Positions 1-10,115 of a stretch of 64,000 nucleotides of DNA are shown here, one piece after another. The position numbers and the translations under genes were made by a program. Under the pieces are notes generated by a model, which worked only from the letters and a program-made list of their open reading frames with translations, did no database searches and had not been told where the DNA came from. The stretch is from positions 744,001-808,000 of the forward strand of contig NZ_SPPK01000002.1 in assembly GCF_004569505.1 (NCBI RefSeq). The letters are read 5' to 3'. Position 1 is the first letter of the stretch; the number at the start of each line of letters is the position of its first letter. The stretch is from Dysgonomonas mossii. Lineage in GTDB: Bacteria > Bacteroidota > Bacteroidia > Bacteroidales > Dysgonomonadaceae.

Positions 1-9
1 GTTTGAGAT

Positions 10-2475
10 TTATCTCAACTGTGCACCTAATTCGCTTTCTAAAGATTTTTGTATCTTTTGCATGATGGCATCAATCTGTTTGTCGTTTAGCGTTTTTTCA
101 TCGTCCTGAATAACGAAGTTTACTGCATAAGACTTTTTGCCTTCGGGTAAATTTTTGCCCTCGTATACGTCAAACAAAGAAACGTTCTTCAACAACTTAC
201 GTTCGGCTTTGTATGCTATCTTCTCTATCTGATCGAAAAGGATATTCTTATCTAATAACAGAGCAAGGTCACGTTTTACAGCCGGGAATTTTGATATCTC
301 CGTGTATGTAATGCTGTGTTTCTTGATCTCTTTCATTAGGCTGTCCCAGTTCAGTTCGGCATAGAACACTTCTGCATTGATATCTTGCGATTTCAGCAGT
401 TTCTTGTTAACTATACCCAATACGCCCAGCGATTTACCTTTACCCTTAGCTTGTATGTCTAAAGCTGCTGTAAATATTTCGTTCGATGTCTGTACGTATT
501 CATACCTATTCGTAGCAATACCCAAACGAGCTAATATATTTTCAACATAGGCTTTTAGTTGATATACAGATGTCTTTTCATCGCCTGCTGCCCAGCTATT
601 GCTTATATTATTTCCACTAAGCCACATGCCAAGATGAAACTCTTCATTATATTCTTTTAAAGTTTCACCCTCCACTTTTTTAGAAGCATCATAGAAATAG
701 CAGTTCCCGAATTCATAGAATTTGATGTCAGGATTCTGATGATTACGGTTGTATGCAATGCTCTCCAAACCTCCGTAAATCAATGTTTGACGCATCACAT
801 TAAGGTCGTTGCTGAGCGGATTGATAACCCGTACGCTGTTAGCCACAGGGTATAACTGAGAGTCTGAATAATAAGCTTCTTTGGTTAGCGAGTTATTCAT
901 TATTTCTTTAAATCCGCTACCTGTCAATTGCTCAGAGATCAGGTTCTGTAAGTCATAACTTTTGTCTGTAGGTGTTTCGTACGAAAGGTTTGACTTCAGG
1001 CTGTCGCCTATTTCTATGTTGTTATATCCGTACACACGTAATATATCTTCGATCACATCTACATCACGCAATACATCTACTCTGTAGGTAGGGATAGACA
1101 GGCTAAGCGTATCTTCTGTTTCTTTCTCTATTGTAATCTCTAAACTTTCGAGAATAGATTTTACAGTTTCTTTTTCAATAACTTTTCCTATCAGGCTATT
1201 TACTTTATCGTACGATAGCTCTACTGTAGGCTTTGCTACAGGGTTAGGATATATATCTTGTATCGGTCCTACTATTTTACCACCCGCAAGTTCTTGTATC
1301 AATAAAGCAGCACGTTTCAATATATAAATCGTATCGTTTGGATCACAGCCACGTTCGAAGTGGAACGAAGCGTCGGTATTTAACCCATGACGACGTGCCG
1401 ATTTGCGTATCCATGTAGGGTTGAAGTATGCACATTCGAGGAAAACATCGGTAGTATTTTCTGTAACTCCCGAATCTAATCCGCCAAATACTCCACCGAT
1501 ACACATGCCTTCTTTGTCGTTGCATATCATCAGGTCTCTCTCGCTAAGTGTACGTTCTACTTCATCTAGTGTGACGAACTTAGTTCCTTCCGGTAAGGTT
1601 TTTACAATTACTGTTCCTCCCGAGATATGAGCTACATCGAATGCGTGTAATGGATGTCCCAGTTCTTGCAATACATAGTTGGTAACATCTACTACATTAT
1701 TGATTGGGCGCAAGCCTACAGAAGCAAGCCTGTTTTTAAGCCACTCAGGACTTTCGGTAACTTTTACGCCTTTTATTGTTACGCCTGCATAACGTGGGCA
1801 GGCTTCCGTATTTTCTACTTTTACAGGTACTCCGCCATTTGGTTCATCCAGTTGAAAGCTTTCAACTGATGGGCTTTTCAGTGACCCTTTTAGTTTGTTT
1901 TGTTTCAGATATGCAGCCAAATCACGGGCAACTCCAAAGTGTGAAGCTCCGTCTATACGGTTTGGCGTAATATCTACTTCGAGAATATATTCGCTCTGTA
2001 TGTTGTAATATTCTTTTGCCGGAGTACCTACCTTAGCATCGGCAGGCAATACGATGATTCCCGCATGGCTTGTGCCTATTCCTATCTCGTCTTCGGCGCA
2101 TATCATACCAAGCGATTCCACACCTCTGATTTTAGATCTCTTTATCGTAAAAGACTCATCGCCCGAATATAGTTTTGTTCCTACCAAGGCAACCACCACT
2201 TTTTGTCCTGCGGCAACATTTGCAGCTCCGCACACTATTTGCAGTGGCTCGCTTTGCCCAACGTTTACCGTTGTGATGTGCAGGTGGTCTGAGTCTGGGT
2301 GATCTACACAAGTGAGTACTTCACCTATCACTAAACCTTCGAGGCCTCCTTTTACTGTTTCTACTTCTTCTACACCGCCGGTTTCGAGACCGAGAGATGT
2401 CAGGGCATCGGCAGTTTCCTGAGGGGATAAATCGAAGTCAAGATAATCTTTTAACCAGTTGTACGAGATGTTCAT
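10..2475 (-). CDS. pheT: Phenylalanine--tRNA ligase beta subunit
   Basis: Beta subunit of the cytosolic alpha2-beta2 phenylalanyl-tRNA synthetase, which charges tRNA-Phe. The 821-residue length is normal for the bacterial long form. Visible domains in order: an N-terminal tRNA-binding OB fold (about residues 40-155, with VIGEVL and HPDSDHL), the B3/B4 editing region (about 210-395), the B5 region (about 405-475), the catalytic-like core, and a C-terminal anticodon-binding FDX-ACB domain (about 725-820, with KFPAVKRDLALL). The start is the MNISYNWLKDYL beginning typical of the family. A CAAAAATA (2510-2517) on the reverse strand could serve as a TATTTTTG -7 box about 35 bases upstream. pheS is not in the window. 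No damage seen. Confidence 0.98.
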   Translation of the reverse strand: MNISYNWLKDYLDFDLSPQETADALTSLGLETGGVEEVETVKGGLEGLVIGEVLTCVDHPDSDHLHITTVNVGQSEPLQIVCGAANVAAGQKVVVALVGTKLYSGDESFTIKRSKIRGVESLGMICAEDEIGIGTSHAGIIVLPADAKVGTPAKEYYNIQSEYILEVDITPNRIDGASHFGVARDLAAYLKQNKLKGSLKSPSVESFQLDEPNGGVPVKVENTEACPRYAGVTIKGVKVTESPEWLKNRLASVGLRPINNVVDVTNYVLQELGHPLHAFDVAHISGGTVIVKTLPEGTKFVTLDEVERTLSERDLMICNDKEGMCIGGVFGGLDSGVTENTTDVFLECAYFNPTWIRKSARRHGLNTDASFHFERGCDPNDTIYILKRAALLIQELAGGKIVGPIQDIYPNPVAKPTVELSYDKVNSLIGKVIEKETVKSILESLEITIEKETEDTLSLSIPTYRVDVLRDVDVIEDILRVYGYNNIEIGDSLKSNLSYETPTDKSYDLQNLISEQLTGSGFKEIMNNSLTKEAYYSDSQLYPVANSVRVINPLSNDLNVMRQTLIYGGLESIAYNRNHQNPDIKFYEFGNCYFYDASKKVEGETLKEYNEEFHLGMWLSGNNISNSWAAGDEKTSVYQLKAYVENILARLGIATNRYEYVQTSNEIFTAALDIQAKGKGKSLGVLGIVNKKLLKSQDINAEVFYAELNWDSLMKEIKKHSITYTEISKFPAVKRDLALLLDKNILFDQIEKIAYKAERKLLKNVSLFDVYEGKNLPEGKKSYAVNFVIQDDEKTLNDKQIDAIMQKIQKSLESELGAQLR

Positions 2476-2732
2476 ATATTAATGTTTTTATTTTTTCGAA
2501 AAAGTCCGTCAAAAATACAAAATTTATTTCATTCGGTTGTTAATATAATCTATCGAATCATTTATTTGAGAAGTGGGCTATATCCTGTTTCACGCATTTA
2601 TTCCTTTATGGGTGATATCAAACAAAGCAATTAAGATTGAACGGATTTTCAAACTTTCTTAATAAATATCAAATAAATGTATTTTGCATTTGTAATATCT
2701 TTACCTTCGCTTGACGAATATTAATAAAATAT

Positions 2733-3995
2733 ATGGAAATCGCAATCATAGTTCTTTTGATATTATTGAATGGTGTTTTTTCAATGTCCGAAATTGCTGT
2801 TATCTCAGCACGCAAATCAAGTCTCAAAACGGAAGCAAAACGAGGCAGTAAATCTGCTCAGACTGCAATAAAACTGTCCGAAAATCCCGATCGTTTTTTA
2901 TCTACTGTTCAGGTGGGAATTACACTCATCGGTATCCTCACGGGGCTCTATTCGGGAGATGTATTGGCGGGAGATGTATCGGCATTATTTATCAATCTCG
3001 GGCTTTCTGCAAACTATGCATATCCGCTTGCTCGGTTGGGTATTGTTATAATAGTTACTTATTTTACAATTGTTCTTGGCGAATTGGTGCCAAAACGTAT
3101 TGGGATGAGTTCGGCAGAGAAAGTCGCTAAAGCTATAGCTCGCCCGATGCATTATTTGTCTGTCATTGTATCTCCTTTTGTATGGCTGTTATCCAAAAGC
3201 TCGGCTTTAATATTTCGCATGCTGGGTATTTCTCTGTCCGAGTCTAAAGTTACAGAAGAAGAAATTAAGTCGATGGTAATTGAAGGAGCCGAAGACGGTG
3301 AAGTACAGGATGTGGAAAAAGAAATAGTAGAACGTGTCTTTAATCTGGGCGATAGGGATTTGGAATCTATTATGACCAATCGGGGAGATATCGTATGGAT
3401 AGATACGGATATGACAAATGACGAGATTGTGACGCTTATACATAAATATCCCTTTGATAAATATCCTGTAGGAACCAAAGATTTGGATCATGTGCTGGGT
3501 GTTGTTTATCTGAAAGATATGTTTGGGAAGATCGAATCTCCCGACTTTGATGTGAAAACTGTTGTACGCCCCGTTCAGTTCTTTTCTGAAAGTATGGAAG
3601 TGTACAGTGCTCTGGCTGACATGAAGGCTAATCATATATCATATGCTCTTGTTTGCGACGAATTTGGTGCGGTGAGGGGAATTGTTACGTTAAAAGATAT
3701 TCTGGAAGCATTGGTCGGTACTTTGTTAGATCCGCAGGAAGAGCCGGCAATCGTACAGCGTCAGGATGGAAGTTGCCTCATAGATGGGCAATGCTCATTC
3801 TACGATTTTCTTGTTTATTTCAGAATGGGAGATATGTATAACAAATACGACTACAATACAGTAAGTGGTCTGATACTGGATAAGTTGGGGCATATACCGA
3901 AGACCGGAGAGATTCTGAAATGGAAAGGTTTTATAATCGAAATTGTAGATATGGACGGCGTTCGTATAGATAAAATACTAGTTAAAAAAAATTAA
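2733..3995 (+). CDS. Hemolysin-family CNNM/CorC-like transporter with CBS domains
   Basis: Integral inner-membrane protein of the HlyC/CorC (CNNM) family, 420 residues. Order of parts: a DUF21 transmembrane domain (about 1-180, opening with a hydrophobic segment and NGVFSMSEIAVISARK), two CBS domains (about 205-335, including GVVYLKDMFG and GIVTLKDILEALVG), and a C-terminal CorC_HlyC domain (about 345-420). The family is linked to Mg2+/Co2+ handling and perhaps export; older names such as hemolysin are misleading. It stands alone between pheT (divergent) and the antiporter gene 136 bases downstream. The substrate cannot be read from the sequence. A second Mg2+-related gene, mgtE, lies 7 kb away but is not linked to it. 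Confidence 0.93.
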   Translation: MEIAIIVLLILLNGVFSMSEIAVISARKSSLKTEAKRGSKSAQTAIKLSENPDRFLSTVQVGITLIGILTGLYSGDVLAGDVSALFINLGLSANYAYPLARLGIVIIVTYFTIVLGELVPKRIGMSSAEKVAKAIARPMHYLSVIVSPFVWLLSKSSALIFRMLGISLSESKVTEEEIKSMVIEGAEDGEVQDVEKEIVERVFNLGDRDLESIMTNRGDIVWIDTDMTNDEIVTLIHKYPFDKYPVGTKDLDHVLGVVYLKDMFGKIESPDFDVKTVVRPVQFFSESMEVYSALADMKANHISYALVCDEFGAVRGIVTLKDILEALVGTLLDPQEEPAIVQRQDGSCLIDGQCSFYDFLVYFRMGDMYNKYDYNTVSGLILDKLGHIPKTGEILKWKGFIIEIVDMDGVRIDKILVKKN

Positions 3996-4131
3996 TATAT
4001 ATAATGCTTATACATACGCTATTTAAGTAAAGTAGGAAAGGAATCGAAAATAAACCATAATTTTGTCTTCGCTTAGGCAAAAGTATTATATGGTACTTGT
4101 AATTAATTAAGGTTGTTAACGGAGAACAGAT

Positions 4132-6399
4132 ATGAAAAAATTAAAGAATGTACTTTTTTACATTATATCGATAGGGTCATTCTCTCTCATATTACTTATT
4201 ATACTTCAACTTGGTAAAAATAATCTGGAGGTAGGACGTACCATCTCAGAGCAAACAACAGGAGAAACCGCATGGGGCGAATTTGGCAAAAGCTTATTGC
4301 ATAATATAAGTGTTCCTTTCGCCCTCTTAATGTTGCAGATAATTGTAATCATGCTGGTGGTGAAAATCTTTGGCTGGATTTGTAAAAAGATTGGTCAAAC
4401 CTCGGTCATTGGCGAAATAGCGGCAGGGATCGTATTAGGTCCATCTTTATTAGGCTTATATTTTCCTGAGATTTCCCAATTTCTGTTTCCTGTATCTTCG
4501 CTTGTGAATATCAACTTGTTGAGTCAGGTAGGGCTTATACTCTTTATGTTTATTGTGGGTATGGAGTTGAATCTGAATGTGTTGAAGAACAGGGCTCATA
4601 GTGCCGTAATCATAAGTCATGCCAGCATCGTTTTCCCATTCACATTGGGCGCATTACTGGCATATTTTATATATGAAGACTTTACCCATGCGCATTCCGG
4701 GTTTGTTTCGTTTGCACTCTTTATGGGAATTGCAATGAGTATAACAGCCTTTCCCGTTTTGGCACGTATTGTACACGAAAAGGGGATTAATAAGTCGCCG
4801 GTAGGGCCAATGGTTATTACCTGTGCAGCCATAGACGATATCACAGCTTGGTGTTTGCTCGCTGCAGTGATAGCAATAGCCAAAGCCGGAACTTTCACCA
4901 GCTCTCTATATGTGATCTTAATGGCTGTGGTATATGTGCTTATTATGTTTAAGGTTGTTCGTCCTATCTTAAAGAATATTGCAGATAATCACCATTCCAA
5001 AGGAATGTCTAAAACCATAATGGGTGGTTTTATATTGATATTATTCTTATCGGCATATACTACCGAGGCTATCGGTATTCACGCCTTGTTTGGGGCTTTC
5101 CTTACAGGGGTTATAATGCCATCGAATATCCGTTTGCGTAATCTTCTGACCGAAAGGATAGAATATGTAACATTGATAATCCTGTTGCCTCTATTCTTTG
5201 TTTTCACAGGGTTGAGAACCGAAATCGGTTTATTAAATACCGGACATCTGTGGCTAGTGTGTTTTATTGTGATTGCGGTTGCCGTAACCGGTAAATTTTT
5301 GGGTAGCGCCTTGGCCGCTCGCTTTGTGGGACAAAACTGGAAAGATAGTTTGGTGATAGGCGCATTGATGAATACCAGAGGTTTAATGGAGCTCGTTGTC
5401 TTAAACATCGGTCTCGACTTAGGAATATTAACGCCCGAACTATTTGCCATGATGGTGATTATGGCATTAGTTACCACGTTTATGACATCGCCTAGTTTAA
5501 ATATTCTGGATAAGATATTTAAACGAAACGAACATTATTCTGAAATATCGGCACAGAAGAAATTTAAAGTATTGGTGCCTTTTTCAAGCCCTCAGACAGG
5601 GCGTAAGCTGTTGCTTTTGGCAAGCTGTTTGATAAAGAGAAAACAGTCACAGTCTGATTTGACATTGTTGCACTTGACTGAAGGAAGCCCGATGCATCAA
5701 TACAATATAGATGAGGAAGAAGATCGTATTTTTGAGCCCGTGAAGGAGGAGGCACACTCTTTGCAACAGGATGTAAACACAATGTTTGAGGTTACAAACA
5801 ACTTTCAGAACAGCATTATAAAAATAGCCAACAAAGGAGAATACGACTTCCTTTTGATTGGGAATAAAGGATATACATATTCCGACAGGTTTCTAGGGCG
5901 TTTCTCCAATGCTCTGAGTTATGTTCCCGATTATATTTTTTCTATAGTACAGAACAAGATCAGAAAAAAAGGAACGTTCAACGCACCTTTCGATGAACGT
6001 ACCCGCTCTATTATTTCAAAGACCAATATGCCGGTTGGCATATTTATTGATAGAGGATTAATAACTATCCGTAATATTTTTGTTCCTATATTGGATGAGG
6101 ATGATATTTTTATGGGTGACTTTATGGAAAGGCTGGCCGAAAACTCATACGTGAGAATAACATTATGGGATCGTGTAGGATTGGCCGAGAACTCGATAGA
6201 ATTTGTAAAGTCTGTAAAGGCGATAAAAGCTGTAAACCCATACCTATTTCAGCTGTGGAACAACAATATACCCGTAGATAGTGATATATTGATGAAACAA
6301 GATTTGATCTTGATTAGTCTCAATAGTTGGAAAGAACTGGATGTGAAAAAACCTAACTTGCTTCGTGATGCTCCTTCTACATTGATAATGACTAATTGA
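4132..6399 (+). CDS. CPA2-family cation:proton antiporter with C-terminal cytosolic domain
   Basis: Inner-membrane Na+/H+ or K+/H+ exchanger of the KefB/NapA type, 755 residues. A first hydrophobic segment (about 8-26) is followed by a polar stretch of about 40 residues, then the exchanger core (about 60-460), which shows GEIAAGIVLGPSLLG, the discontinuous-helix region, and the AAIDDITAW pair of acidic residues expected for ion binding. After residue 470 comes a soluble region (about 480-755) with UspA-like beta-alpha pattern rather than a TrkA-N nucleotide fold, so regulation probably differs from KefB/KefC. The extra N-terminal membrane segment is an add-on relative to the minimal family. 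The TPR gene starts 26 bases downstream, so the two are probably co-transcribed. Confidence 0.9.
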   Translation: MKKLKNVLFYIISIGSFSLILLIILQLGKNNLEVGRTISEQTTGETAWGEFGKSLLHNISVPFALLMLQIIVIMLVVKIFGWICKKIGQTSVIGEIAAGIVLGPSLLGLYFPEISQFLFPVSSLVNINLLSQVGLILFMFIVGMELNLNVLKNRAHSAVIISHASIVFPFTLGALLAYFIYEDFTHAHSGFVSFALFMGIAMSITAFPVLARIVHEKGINKSPVGPMVITCAAIDDITAWCLLAAVIAIAKAGTFTSSLYVILMAVVYVLIMFKVVRPILKNIADNHHSKGMSKTIMGGFILILFLSAYTTEAIGIHALFGAFLTGVIMPSNIRLRNLLTERIEYVTLIILLPLFFVFTGLRTEIGLLNTGHLWLVCFIVIAVAVTGKFLGSALAARFVGQNWKDSLVIGALMNTRGLMELVVLNIGLDLGILTPELFAMMVIMALVTTFMTSPSLNILDKIFKRNEHYSEISAQKKFKVLVPFSSPQTGRKLLLLASCLIKRKQSQSDLTLLHLTEGSPMHQYNIDEEEDRIFEPVKEEAHSLQQDVNTMFEVTNNFQNSIIKIANKGEYDFLLIGNKGYTYSDRFLGRFSNALSYVPDYIFSIVQNKIRKKGTFNAPFDERTRSIISKTNMPVGIFIDRGLITIRNIFVPILDEDDIFMGDFMERLAENSYVRITLWDRVGLAENSIEFVKSVKAIKAVNPYLFQLWNNNIPVDSDILMKQDLILISLNSWKELDVKKPNLLRDAPSTLIMTN

Positions 6400-6425
6400 G
6401 CATAACCCATACATAGTATTAAAGA

Positions 6426-8642
6426 ATGAACAGTCGCGATATAATAGCTCTTAAAAAAGAAATACTTCAAAACCTGTCAAAAAGACAGTTGAAAGATGTG
6501 TTTGAGTCACTGACAAAGTTGGTCGTAAACCTTCAGGATTGGAAAGTGTCTGAAACATTGAGCGAATTGGAGACAAACTACAAATATATGCTTCATTACC
6601 TGTTTGAAGGTGTTGAAGATACCGAACGGGATAATGTGTATCGTAACCTCTTAAGGTCTTTATACGAGCTGACAGACGATGTTGCCGATGAACTGTTAAA
6701 TATAGAGTCGACCAATATATTTTATGAAAAGTATCGGATAAACAGATTAAAGACGAATACGCTGCCTGATTATTTGAAGGAGTTGAAGGATATTTCCGAT
6801 TCTATGTCTATTGTCGATTTACTTGAGGCGGGAGAAGAAAAGAACCAGCGAAAACTTGATTTGGCGGTAAGGCGTGAACGTGTAGCTTCCGATTTATTCT
6901 CCAAAGTATATGTCTCTCCCCGAGCCGAAGAAAGCGACTATAATGATTATATCTCTTTTCTCGAAAACGAGGTGATGCCTGTAAGAGAAAAGAGCTTGTT
7001 GTTGTCTGCGCTGTCTCTAAGCCTGTTTCATCGTTTCGACTATAGAAAAGTGCAGGTGTTGATGTACACATCTTTTTCCGACAATATGCAACTGCGGGTA
7101 AGGGCTATTGTAGGTCTTGTGATTCTCATGCAAATGTACGATGTGCGTTGGTCTTTGTATCCTGAGTTGCAAAGCCAATTGGATATTATGTCCGAAAATC
7201 AGGAATTCCGCAGGGCTGTTCGCCGTGTTGTGATTCAGTTGATTCGTTCGCGCGAGACCGAGCAGATTAGTAAGAAGATCCGGGAGGAGATTCTGCCTGA
7301 GATGATGAAATTTAATAATCTGGCGGGTCGCAAACTGAATATGGAAGAGCTGATGGGTGGGGACACAGACTTTTCCGAAAAAAATCCTGAATGGCAAAAG
7401 GAACTTGAAGAGTCGGGACTTGGTAAAAAGCTGCAAGAATATTCTAATTTGCAAATGGAAGGAGCCGATGTGTTTCATTCCACTTTTTCTGGATTAAAGC
7501 ACTTTTCTTTCTTTTCCGAAATAAGCAATTGGTTTATGCCTTTCGATCCTTCATACTCTGAGCTTATGAGCCTGTTTCCCGAAGATAGCGGAAGTAATTT
7601 GTTGAAGACCGCCGTTCTCGATTCGGGGCATATGTGCAACTCCGACAAGTATTCTTTTTGCTTAAGCCTGTTACAGATATCTCCTGCGCAACGGGATATG
7701 ATGATGGGGCGGATGGGTGCCGAATCGGAAGAGATAAAGCAACTGCAAAAAGAGGCGCAGGCCATGAATCCTACTATTGATGATGAGGTTACTTCAAATC
7801 AATATATTCAAGACTTGTACCGTTTCTTTAAATTACATCCATATCGCAACAACTTCTTTGATGTATTCAAGCTGAGTTTGAATTTCTATGAAAAGAAATC
7901 CATAGCGCCATTGATATCCGATGAAGAAAGTATGAGGAAAATTGCTCAGTATTGCTTCGATAAAAATAATTTCAGTGAGGCATTGGATGTTTTCAATCGC
8001 CTGATTGATATTGATAGTCAGAATGATGATATCTGGCAAAAGATAGGATATTGCAAGCAAATGCTGAACAATCAGGACGGTGCTTTGGCTGCATACTTGC
8101 AGGCAGATGTGCTGAGACCCGATAATTCGTGGATCATAAGACGTATAGCACAGATATACCGAACATTGAAGAAGCCGGATATGTCATTATACTACTATCA
8201 GAAGGCAGCAAAACTGAATCCTGATAATGTAAACACCGAACTGAATATAGGGCATTGCTATCTGGAGATGAACGATTATGAGCAGGCCTTGAATACGTAT
8301 TTTAAGGTAGAACTATTAGACTCCAAGGGCACAAAAGCGCAACGTCCTATTGCATGGACTGCATTCCTGTTGAGAAAGTACGAGTTAGCTCAGAAATATT
8401 ACAATCAAATTTTAGAAAGAAAACCTACGATACATGATTTCTTAAATGCCGGACATGTAGACCTTTGCGCCGGTAATATGAAAGAAGCTATCGAGCATTA
8501 TAAGCAAGCTGTATACAAAGAGAATGACTTCGAGTTGTTTGCAATGTTGTTCGAAGCAGATAGGGAAAGCCTTATGAATCATGGCGTAGACGCAAAAATA
8601 TTTCCATTCTTATTCGATCAGATCAAATACGGAGTCGGATAA
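6426..8642 (+). CDS. TPR-repeat protein downstream of the antiporter
   Basis: 738 residues, no signal peptide and no membrane segment, so probably cytosolic. Residues 1 to about 450 are helical and charged without a family I recognise. From about 485 to 700 there are recognisable tetratricopeptide repeats (for example ALDVFNRLIDID, ALAAYLQADVLRPD, SLYYYQKAAKLNPDN, ALNTYFKVELLD). TPRs mediate protein-protein contacts; no catalytic motif is visible. The 26-base gap from the antiporter gene suggests one transcript, and a scaffold or regulatory role next to the antiporter is a guess from position only. No clear terminator follows before the convergent DUF1593 gene. Confidence 0.8.
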   Translation: MNSRDIIALKKEILQNLSKRQLKDVFESLTKLVVNLQDWKVSETLSELETNYKYMLHYLFEGVEDTERDNVYRNLLRSLYELTDDVADELLNIESTNIFYEKYRINRLKTNTLPDYLKELKDISDSMSIVDLLEAGEEKNQRKLDLAVRRERVASDLFSKVYVSPRAEESDYNDYISFLENEVMPVREKSLLLSALSLSLFHRFDYRKVQVLMYTSFSDNMQLRVRAIVGLVILMQMYDVRWSLYPELQSQLDIMSENQEFRRAVRRVVIQLIRSRETEQISKKIREEILPEMMKFNNLAGRKLNMEELMGGDTDFSEKNPEWQKELEESGLGKKLQEYSNLQMEGADVFHSTFSGLKHFSFFSEISNWFMPFDPSYSELMSLFPEDSGSNLLKTAVLDSGHMCNSDKYSFCLSLLQISPAQRDMMMGRMGAESEEIKQLQKEAQAMNPTIDDEVTSNQYIQDLYRFFKLHPYRNNFFDVFKLSLNFYEKKSIAPLISDEESMRKIAQYCFDKNNFSEALDVFNRLIDIDSQNDDIWQKIGYCKQMLNNQDGALAAYLQADVLRPDNSWIIRRIAQIYRTLKKPDMSLYYYQKAAKLNPDNVNTELNIGHCYLEMNDYEQALNTYFKVELLDSKGTKAQRPIAWTAFLLRKYELAQKYYNQILERKPTIHDFLNAGHVDLCAGNMKEAIEHYKQAVYKENDFELFAMLFEADRESLMNHGVDAKIFPFLFDQIKYGVG

Positions 8643-8702
8643 ATAGAAGGTGTTTTTGAATAAAATACATTGTTTAATCGTCATCTATAAAAGCCATATA
8701 GC

Positions 8703-10037
8703 TTAACTTACATTAATTACGATTCTTCTGTAAGCGGTTAAAGTAGGAGTTCCATTGTCAGTTAACTCGAGTATAACATGTATCGTCTTGCCCGACGCAT
8801 CGGAAGGTATGGCTACTTTGCAGGAGTATGCGTTAGTATTTTCTATATTCACTGAACCTTTGTATGTACTAGGCTCGCTATATACGAACCATTTATAATC
8901 TAATCGATCACCATCGGGATCTGTCGATTCCGAGGCATCAAAAATCAGATAATCTCCTGCTTTTGCATTTCTATAGATACATTTCAGTGAGTTATCTCCT
9001 TCTATCGTTGCTTTAGGGTGATGATTTACCTCAGAATAGTTGCTTGTCGTTGTCCACAGCATACGGGCTGCAAAATTATTCCAGATGTGTTCTTTCCATT
9101 TATTTATAGCTCCGATACCCTCTTTGCTGCTTCCATACATATAATAGGGATCGTATTGGGTTTCGTCTTTTCCACTTTTCTCAATGAAATCCATACCGCG
9201 TATCCCCATCTGCTTTTCTTTATAGAAACGTCCTCCCCAACCGCCATAGTCGATTTCTTCGGGTACATTCAATCCATTGGCGTACACATAAAAGAAAGAA
9301 GGAGAATCACCCTCAGGTGCCCAGATACGATTAGGATAATGACTTCCTAACGGTTTGCGGCTTTGAATGTTTTCCCTGATCCAATTGTCAGAAGGTCCCC
9401 AACCGTATACTTGCTTATTGCGGATGTATATAATATTTGGAAATTTTTTGGCTATCCATGCACCTGCATCATCTTGCCCCAGTATATCGTAAATCCGTAT
9501 TTTATCGGCAAAGGCTTTGAACTCTTTTTTACTCCGTGTATGCTCCACTTTCCATAATGCTTGTGCTATCGTGTTCATTCCACCCCAGGCGGCAAGCCAT
9601 ACGGGGCGATTGTCATCTCTTTTGTCAACGGCTTTGATAATGAGTTCTGACCCCGGCGAATCTTTCCCATCACCCACGCCGGCCATGTTGGAATATTCTT
9701 GTCCTCTTTTTATAATTGATAGAAGGTAATCTATCTCCGGATAGCCTTCCGCATGTATCTTTAAACGGGGTAAAACTTCACCGAAAGATTCGACAAGCTG
9801 CTTTATATAAGCGGTTTTATCCGGATCGTCTACCCATACCTGAGAACTGATCAGTCCTTCTATATTGATCATATTGGAGCATACCAACAAATGGATCATG
9901 GATTGGACGTCATCCGGATCGGTACCCCCAAGGTCTGTAGTAACAATTAATCTATGCTTATCGCTAGGATGAATCTGGGCTAAACAATATTCGCCTAATA
10001 GAAACAATGCTAAAGAGAAAAAGATTATTCTATTCAT
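8703..10037 (-). CDS. Secreted DUF1593 (Sde182 nucleoside-hydrolase-like) protein
   Basis: 444 residues with an N-terminal signal peptide (about 1-20, ending CLAQ), so exported to the periplasm or beyond. The main domain (about 28-330) is the nucleoside-hydrolase-like fold named from Saccharophagus Sde182, with the acidic metal-site motif TTDLGGTDPDD near residue 35 and PVWLAAWGGMNT near 165. The remaining 100 residues fit the beta-sandwich C-terminal domain usual in the family (SESTDPDGDRLDYKWF). Members are often found with carbohydrate-degradation genes; the substrate is not established. It is divergent from an AraC regulator 78 bases away, which suggests that the regulator controls it. 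Confidence 0.85.
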   Translation of the reverse strand: MNRIIFFSLALFLLGEYCLAQIHPSDKHRLIVTTDLGGTDPDDVQSMIHLLVCSNMINIEGLISSQVWVDDPDKTAYIKQLVESFGEVLPRLKIHAEGYPEIDYLLSIIKRGQEYSNMAGVGDGKDSPGSELIIKAVDKRDDNRPVWLAAWGGMNTIAQALWKVEHTRSKKEFKAFADKIRIYDILGQDDAGAWIAKKFPNIIYIRNKQVYGWGPSDNWIRENIQSRKPLGSHYPNRIWAPEGDSPSFFYVYANGLNVPEEIDYGGWGGRFYKEKQMGIRGMDFIEKSGKDETQYDPYYMYGSSKEGIGAINKWKEHIWNNFAARMLWTTTSNYSEVNHHPKATIEGDNSLKCIYRNAKAGDYLIFDASESTDPDGDRLDYKWFVYSEPSTYKGSVNIENTNAYSCKVAIPSDASGKTIHVILELTDNGTPTLTAYRRIVINVS

Positions 10038-10115
10038 GGTATTTGGAGAAAATAATTTTAAACTGTAAATTTAATTTCTAGCTTTGGGTTGCACAAATTG
10101 ATTTTTGTTTAAAAC

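Noticed and set aside
1343..2302. Several plus- and minus-strand open frames inside pheT.
   Set aside because: They overlap a well-supported gene, have no family match, and come from codon bias of the real frame.
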